A stretch of 56,391 bases of DNA from Roseateles sp. GTDB taxonomy: Bacteria; Pseudomonadota; Gammaproteobacteria; Burkholderiales; Burkholderiaceae_C. The translations under genes were made by a program, and so were the position numbers. The stretch spans positions 1 to 56,391 of the forward strand of contig NZ_JAFAGT010000032.1 of NCBI RefSeq assembly GCF_019237615.1, in the 5' to 3' direction. This document shows, in pieces, positions 52,578 through 56,391 of the stretch. Position 1 is the first letter of the stretch. Every line of letters starts with the position of its first letter. The notes beneath the pieces are model-generated. The model was not told the origin of the DNA and ran no database searches. It saw nothing but the letters and a program-made list of their open reading frames with translations.

Positions 52578-53087
52578 TTACCTTGACACCCCGCTGGCCG
52601 CGGATGCGGCCGACGCCGGGTCGGCGGGGGCCTCGACGGTCGCCGCGTTGCGCGACGAGAACAGCAGGTCGCGCGCCGCCCGGACCTGGCCGCCATCAGG
52701 GCCGTATTCGCGCAGCAGCGCATGCGCGGAGCGGCTGCGCACGGCGCCGAACGCGCCCGGCTGGCCCGGTTCGGCCACGAGCTCCCAGTCCGGCTCACCG
52801 GTGAAGGGGTCCGCGTAGGCACGGCGCAGGTGGTGCCGCGGCCGCAGGCCGCGGTGGTCCGAGAGCAGGTCGTCCAGGCTTCTCGGATACTGCTGCGGCG
52901 GGTTGGGCGTGGCCTGCGCGTAGGCCGCGATGGCCCTGGCGATCTCGCCGCCGCGGAACACCAGCTCGCGCTCTCGCTCTCGCTGGGCCGCAGTGCTCCA
53001 GGCCTGGCCCAGCGCCGCCAGGCCGGCGGCCGTCAGCGCGACGAGGAAGAGGACAGCCAGATAGCTGTAGCCGCGCTCGGGGCGCAT
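52578..53087 (-). CDS. Atypical prepilin-like protein
   Basis: 169 residues. A leader (MRPERG) and hydrophobic helix (YSYLAVLFLVALTAAGLAAL) look like a type IV pilin/pseudopilin N terminus, but the residue after the cleavage Gly is Tyr, not Phe, and the conserved Glu at +5 is missing. A helical region and a domain with RRAYADPFTGEPDWEL follow, as in type II secretion GspG-like proteins. Without Glu5 it may be a tip pseudopilin (GspK lacks it too). Last gene of the cluster; 5 bases from the gene before it. Confidence 0.78.
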   Translation of the reverse strand: MRPERGYSYLAVLFLVALTAAGLAALGQAWSTAAQRERERELVFRGGEIARAIAAYAQATPNPPQQYPRSLDDLLSDHRGLRPRHHLRRAYADPFTGEPDWELVAEPGQPGAFGAVRSRSAHALLREYGPDGGQVRAARDLLFSSRNAATVEAPADPASAASAASGVSR

Positions 53088-53092
53088 CTTGC

Positions 53093-53473
53093 TCACCAGT
53101 CCGCGTAGAGGCGGCCGTCGGCGCTGCGGCCGGCTGCGCCGCTGCGCACGTCCCAGACGCGGCCGCTGGCCTGCATCTCGGCCGGCGGCGGCAGCTCGAC
53201 CCAGGTCTCGCGGCTGGCGGTCAGCGGGTCCTCGGGAATGTCGCGGATGTAGCGCGCCGCGGCCAGTTCCCGCAGGGACTCGGGATACCGCCCCTTGTCC
53301 GCGGCGTACTGGTCGATGGCGTCGCGCATGGTGGTGAGCGACTGCAGCAGCGCCGTCTCCTTGCTCTTGTTCAGCGAAGCAAAGTAGCGTGGCGCGGCGA
53401 TGGACGCGAGCAGCGCCACGATGGCCATCACGACGATGAGCTCGATGAGGGTGAAGCCGCGTGGCCTGGTCAT
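53093..53473 (-). CDS. GspG-like pseudopilin
   Basis: 126 residues. Prepilin signature RPRGFTLIELIVVMAIVALL with cleavage after Gly and Glu5 present, then a globular part with AIDQYAADKGRYPESLREL and IPEDPLTAS, similar to the calcium-binding loop region of major pseudopilin GspG. The ATG at 53473 is used; a GTG at 53482 that overlaps the previous stop as GTGA is an alternative. Probable subunit of the periplasmic pseudopilus. Confidence 0.82.
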   Translation of the reverse strand: MTRPRGFTLIELIVVMAIVALLASIAAPRYFASLNKSKETALLQSLTTMRDAIDQYAADKGRYPESLRELAAARYIRDIPEDPLTASRETWVELPPPAEMQASGRVWDVRSGAAGRSADGRLYADW

Positions 53474-53478
53474 CGCCG

Positions 53479-53946
53479 TCACCAGTCCTTGAGCCTGCTG
53501 CCGTCCAGCGCCTTGCGCTCCGACAGCGAATGCACGTCGAACACGTCCTTGCCGGCGCGCGGGTCGTCGGGCGGGCTGTCGTAGGCACGCAGCCCCCAGG
53601 TCTCGGCGGCGCCCAGTTCGCTCGGAGCAAAGGGGTCGCGCGGCAGGCGGCGCAGAAAGTAGATCTTGCGGCCGTTGGGCGACTTCGCATCGGCCACGCC
53701 ATCGACGAGCAGCTGCAGCTTCTGCGGATAGCCGCTGTCGTCGGGGCTCAACGCGATGCTGCCGGCCTCGACCGCGCGCTTGTAGGCGTCCAGCGCGCCG
53801 CGCAGCGTGCGCAGCGCCTGGCGCAGCTCGTGCTCGCGGCCGCGCTGCACCGAGAGTTCGAGCAGCGGCCGTGCCGCCGAGGCAAGCACGCCCAGCATGG
53901 CCAGCACCACCAGCATCTCGATCAGGGTGAAGCCCCGTGCGCGCAT
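53479..53946 (-). CDS. GspG/GspH-like pseudopilin
   Basis: 155 residues. Starts MRARGFTLIEMLVVLAMLGV, a textbook prepilin peptidase site with Glu5. The helix continues through ELRQALRTLRGALDAYK, and the body contains IYFLRRLPRDPFAP and WGLRAYDSPPDDP. It lies 9 bases after the secretin stop and overlaps or abuts the next pseudopilin, so three pseudopilins follow the secretin in a row. No prepilin peptidase gene is in view. Confidence 0.82.
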   Translation of the reverse strand: MRARGFTLIEMLVVLAMLGVLASAARPLLELSVQRGREHELRQALRTLRGALDAYKRAVEAGSIALSPDDSGYPQKLQLLVDGVADAKSPNGRKIYFLRRLPRDPFAPSELGAAETWGLRAYDSPPDDPRAGKDVFDVHSLSERKALDGSRLKDW

Positions 53947-53955
53947 GGCCCCGGC

Positions 53956-56127
53956 CTACTTGACGGCGTCGACGGTGAGCAGCCCGGCACCATCCAAGCG
54001 CACCGGCGCACTCTCGCCGTTCAGGCCTGACGCCGACAGGCCGCTGAGGCTGACGTTCAGCACCTGGCCCGCCGCCGGCGGCAGCGCCCGCAGCGCGACG
54101 ACGCGTTCGCCACGCGGCGGCAACTCGATGGGATAACGCCCGGGTGAAGCGCCCGGAATGGGCTGGGCCGGCGTGAGCTTGCTGGCGTCGTACTCCAGCT
54201 CGCCCTTGATCTGCAGGCCGCTGTCGTTCTTCAGCGCGACGGATACCGTGCCACCGGCCGGCACCTGGGGCGTCACGTCCAGCTTGAGCGTGGCCTCGGC
54301 GGGCGCCGCGACGGGCTGGGCCGGTGCGGCGGCCGGTGCGGCAACACCGCTGGCCGGCGCCACGCCAACCCGGGCCTCGCGTCGCAGCAGGCTGCTGAAG
54401 GCACCGGGGCTGGCGTCGATGCCGCTGGCCAGGCGGGTCAGCGATGCATCGGGAACGGCCAGGTTGCGCACCACGCGCGGCGTGATCAGCAGCACCACCT
54501 CGGTCTTGTTGCGCGTGTCGGTCTGCGTGCCGAACAGCCGGCCCAGCACCGGGATGCGCGACAGGCCCGGCACGCCCACCGCGCTCTTGCGGTCCTCGTC
54601 GTTGATGAGGCCGGCCAGCACCTGCGTCTCGCCGTCGGCCAGGCGCAGCACGGTGGAGGTGTTGCGCGTGCCGATCTCATAGGCCGTCGTGCTGCCGGGG
54701 CCGGTGACCTGGCGAATCAGGTTGCTGACCTCCAGGCCCACCTTGATGACCACGTCGTTGTCGAGCTGGATGGTGGGCTCGACGTCGAGCTTGAGGCCGA
54801 CGTCGAGGTAGCTGACCGAGGCTGCCACGGAGGTCGAGCCGTTGAAGTTGGTCGTCGTCGTGAACACCGGCAGCTTCTGGCCGATGTGGACCTTGGCCTT
54901 GTCGCGGTTGCGTACGCGGATCTTGGGATTGGCCAGGATGTTGGAGTTGCCGGATGTGCCGCGCAGCGTCGCGACGATGGCGGGGTTGGCGATGGTGGCG
55001 CGAAACTGGTCGCGCTGGCCCAGGAAGACCTGGCCAGCGGCCAGGCCGCCGTTGATGCCAGGCAGGCCGTAGGACACCGTGTCGGGCAGCTGCAGCCCCA
55101 GCGCGTCCACCTGGTCGGTGGCCAGTTCCATGACCTCCACTTCCAGCATGACCTCGGGCTCGGGCAGGTCCACCGACGCGATGAGCTTCTCCACCAGGCG
55201 CAGCACCTCCGGCGTGTCGCGCACGACCAGCAGGTTGAGGCGCTCGTCGATGTGGATGTCGCGCACCTTGGCGATGGTGCGCACCATGGCCTGCACCTGC
55301 TTCACGTCGGCGTTGGTGAGGTACAGCGTGCGGGTGATGAGCTCCTGGTGCTCGCGCTGCTTGGCGGCGGTGTTGGGGAAGATCAGCACCGAGGTGTCGT
55401 TGAGCAGCTTGCGGTCCAGCTGCTGGGTGTTGAGGATGACGCGCATGGCCTCGTCCATCGTCACGCCGCGCAGGAACACCGTCACGCGCGTGTCGGCGCG
55501 CACGTCCTTGTCGAAGACGAAGTTGACGCCACTGGAGCGCGCCAGCGCCTCGAAGACCTGGCGCAGCGGCGCCTCGCGGAATTCCAGCGTGACCGGCTTC
55601 TGGAAAGCCGGGCCCAGCTCGCCGACCGCCGACTCCAGCGGCCGCGCCTGGGCGACCTGGCTGGCGAGCAGGCGCGCACCCGGATGCTGGGGCGATTCGG
55701 CGAGGATCTCGCGCGCCACGGCATCGGCACGCTCGATGCGGCCCTCCTTCAGCGCGGCGCGGCCGGTGGTCAACTGGGCGTCCTGGCGGCGGCTGCGCTC
55801 GATCTCGGTCGTCAGCGCGGCCAGGCGCGGATGTCGTGCGTCGGCCATCGCCAGCTGGCTCAGCAGCGCCGAGGCCTCGTCCCAGCGCCCGGCGCCGCGC
55901 AGCGCCTCGATCTGCAGCACGAGGCGGGCCGTGGCCTGCTCGCGGGCACGCACCTGGGCGGCGCGCAACTGTGGGTCGGTCGGGTCCTTGGAGACGGCAT
56001 CGTCCAGCACGCGAAGCGCGGCGGGCCACTGGTTGCTGCGGCCCAGGTCTTCGGCCTGGCGCAACGCCGGGTTGGCGCAGGCCGCCAGCAGCGCGGCGCT
56101 GACGAGAATGAGGAAGTGCTGCTTCAT
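53956..56127 (-). CDS. Lipoprotein secretin (GspD/MshL-like)
   Basis: 723 residues. A lipobox (SAALLAAC, Cys17) targets the outer membrane. Residues 25-160 are TPR-like helices, followed by an STN/N0 domain (TLEFREAPLRQVFEALARSS), an N1-type domain (DTPEVLRLVEKLI) and the secretin barrel (PKIRVRNRDKAKVHIGQKLP, VPGLSRIPVLGRLFG, EVVLLITPRVV). After the barrel comes a 150-residue tail with a cohesin-like beta domain (TLKLDVTPQVPAGGTVSVAL). TPR and cohesin additions are not in standard GspD or PilQ. The start overlaps the PilP-like gene by ATGA. Confidence 0.92.
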   Translation of the reverse strand: MKQHFLILVSAALLAACANPALRQAEDLGRSNQWPAALRVLDDAVSKDPTDPQLRAAQVRAREQATARLVLQIEALRGAGRWDEASALLSQLAMADARHPRLAALTTEIERSRRQDAQLTTGRAALKEGRIERADAVAREILAESPQHPGARLLASQVAQARPLESAVGELGPAFQKPVTLEFREAPLRQVFEALARSSGVNFVFDKDVRADTRVTVFLRGVTMDEAMRVILNTQQLDRKLLNDTSVLIFPNTAAKQREHQELITRTLYLTNADVKQVQAMVRTIAKVRDIHIDERLNLLVVRDTPEVLRLVEKLIASVDLPEPEVMLEVEVMELATDQVDALGLQLPDTVSYGLPGINGGLAAGQVFLGQRDQFRATIANPAIVATLRGTSGNSNILANPKIRVRNRDKAKVHIGQKLPVFTTTTNFNGSTSVAASVSYLDVGLKLDVEPTIQLDNDVVIKVGLEVSNLIRQVTGPGSTTAYEIGTRNTSTVLRLADGETQVLAGLINDEDRKSAVGVPGLSRIPVLGRLFGTQTDTRNKTEVVLLITPRVVRNLAVPDASLTRLASGIDASPGAFSSLLRREARVGVAPASGVAAPAAAPAQPVAAPAEATLKLDVTPQVPAGGTVSVALKNDSGLQIKGELEYDASKLTPAQPIPGASPGRYPIELPPRGERVVALRALPPAAGQVLNVSLSGLSASGLNGESAPVRLDGAGLLTVDAVK

Positions 56128-56391
56128 GGGACAGGCCTGAAGACGATGTTCTGGGGAAGCTGCGCGGGCAGCCAGGTCAGGCGCACGCCACTGTCGGACA
56201 CCTGCTCGACGCGCCATTGGCCGTCGATGACGTCGCCGCGCCTGGCGCTGAGCGACTTGTTCGGGCCCGTCAGCAGCGCGACCTCGACGGCCTTGGCGCC
56301 CTCGCCTTCGACGACGCGGCCGATCATCTGGTAGGGCGCCGGCGGCGCGACGGGCGGTGGCGGCGGTGCCGCAGCCAGGGGCGGCGGCGCG
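56124..56391 (-). CDS. PilP/GspC-like protein, partial at right edge
   Basis: Only the C-terminal 88 codons are in the window; the frame is open through the right edge. A Pro/Ala-rich linker leads into a small beta domain (YQMIGRVVEGEGAKAVEV, ARRGDVIDGQWRVEQV) of the kind found in PilP and GspC homology regions, which bind the N0 domain of a secretin. Its stop overlaps the secretin start by ATGA, as expected for such a pair. An internal ATG at 56327 could be mistaken for the start, but the linker upstream is in frame. Confidence 0.65.
   Translation of the reverse strand, partial: APPPLAAAPPPPPVAPPAPYQMIGRVVEGEGAKAVEVALLTGPNKSLSARRGDVIDGQWRVEQVSDSGVRLTWLPAQLPQNIVFRPVP

Noticed and set aside
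1-56391. CRISPR arrays, prophage genes, intact insertion sequences or a known defence island
   Set aside because: No regularly spaced repeats, Cas proteins, phage structural genes or intact transposases were seen. Only decayed fragments (31.4-31.6 kb, 38.7-38.9 kb) were found.

Overview
The window looks like a chromosomal segment of a high-GC betaproteobacterium of the order Burkholderiales, most likely near Roseateles, Pelomonas, Mitsuaria or Rubrivivax. The pointers are very high GC coding sequence, tight operons joined by 4-base ATGA overlaps, a PEP-CTERM protein, a split pntAa/pntAb/pntB transhydrogenase, a glycine-rich SSB and betaproteobacterial housekeeping genes (recQ, mnmA, rsmE, fadD). 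I saw no rRNA, tRNA, CRISPR array, prophage or intact insertion sequence. This placement comes from reading the proteins, not from a search.

Layout. 0.3-5.3 kb (minus strand): a secreted-type serine protease and an alpha/beta hydrolase, a cold-shock gene with a long leader, and an arsenic operon arsR-arsC-aqpS ending in a truncated arsH. 5.5-7.5 kb (minus): a hemicellulose pair (GH43 glycosidase and esterase). 7.7-14 kb: a small MscS channel, a double-GNAT protein, an orphan NarL-type regulator, a PAS chemoreceptor, an orphan HipB-like antitoxin with a 12-bp inverted repeat on its start codon, and ssb. 14.1-16.7 kb (plus): a LytS-type kinase, LytTR regulator and head-GIN adhesin-like protein. 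16.8-24.9 kb (plus): alpha-2-macroglobulin, a DUF5329-like protein, pbpC and slyX. 24.9-27.6 kb: a cupin, recQ and a small membrane protein.

27.8-31.3 kb holds the most unusual gene: a 1176-residue protein joining an N-terminal alpha/beta domain, a DyP-type heme peroxidase and a divergent cytochrome P450-like domain. It is followed by the wreck of a transposase. 31.7-38.5 kb: an esterase, an rRNA methyltransferase, an MFS transporter, rsmE, a hypothetical gene and fadD. 38.7-42.1 kb: a Fic-like remnant, then the proton-translocating transhydrogenase operon, which contains an extra two-helix membrane microprotein between pntAb and pntB. 42.1-47.3 kb (plus): a NUDIX hydrolase with a repeat-derived insertion, an esterase, a 2OG-Fe(II) oxygenase, mnmA and a NarL-type two-component pair. 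47.4-52.3 kb: a CAP-domain protein, a lipoprotein, a plant-type subtilase and a PEP-CTERM protein. 52.6-56.4 kb (minus): a pilus or type II-like secretion cluster (PilP-like fragment, lipoprotein secretin, three pseudopilins) running off the right edge.

The strongest candidates for something undescribed are the DyP-P450 fusion and the transhydrogenase-operon microprotein. Next come the orphan antitoxin with its inverted repeat and the SD-less gene behind the cold-shock gene, whose AAC/AAG-rich repeat flanks its start codon.
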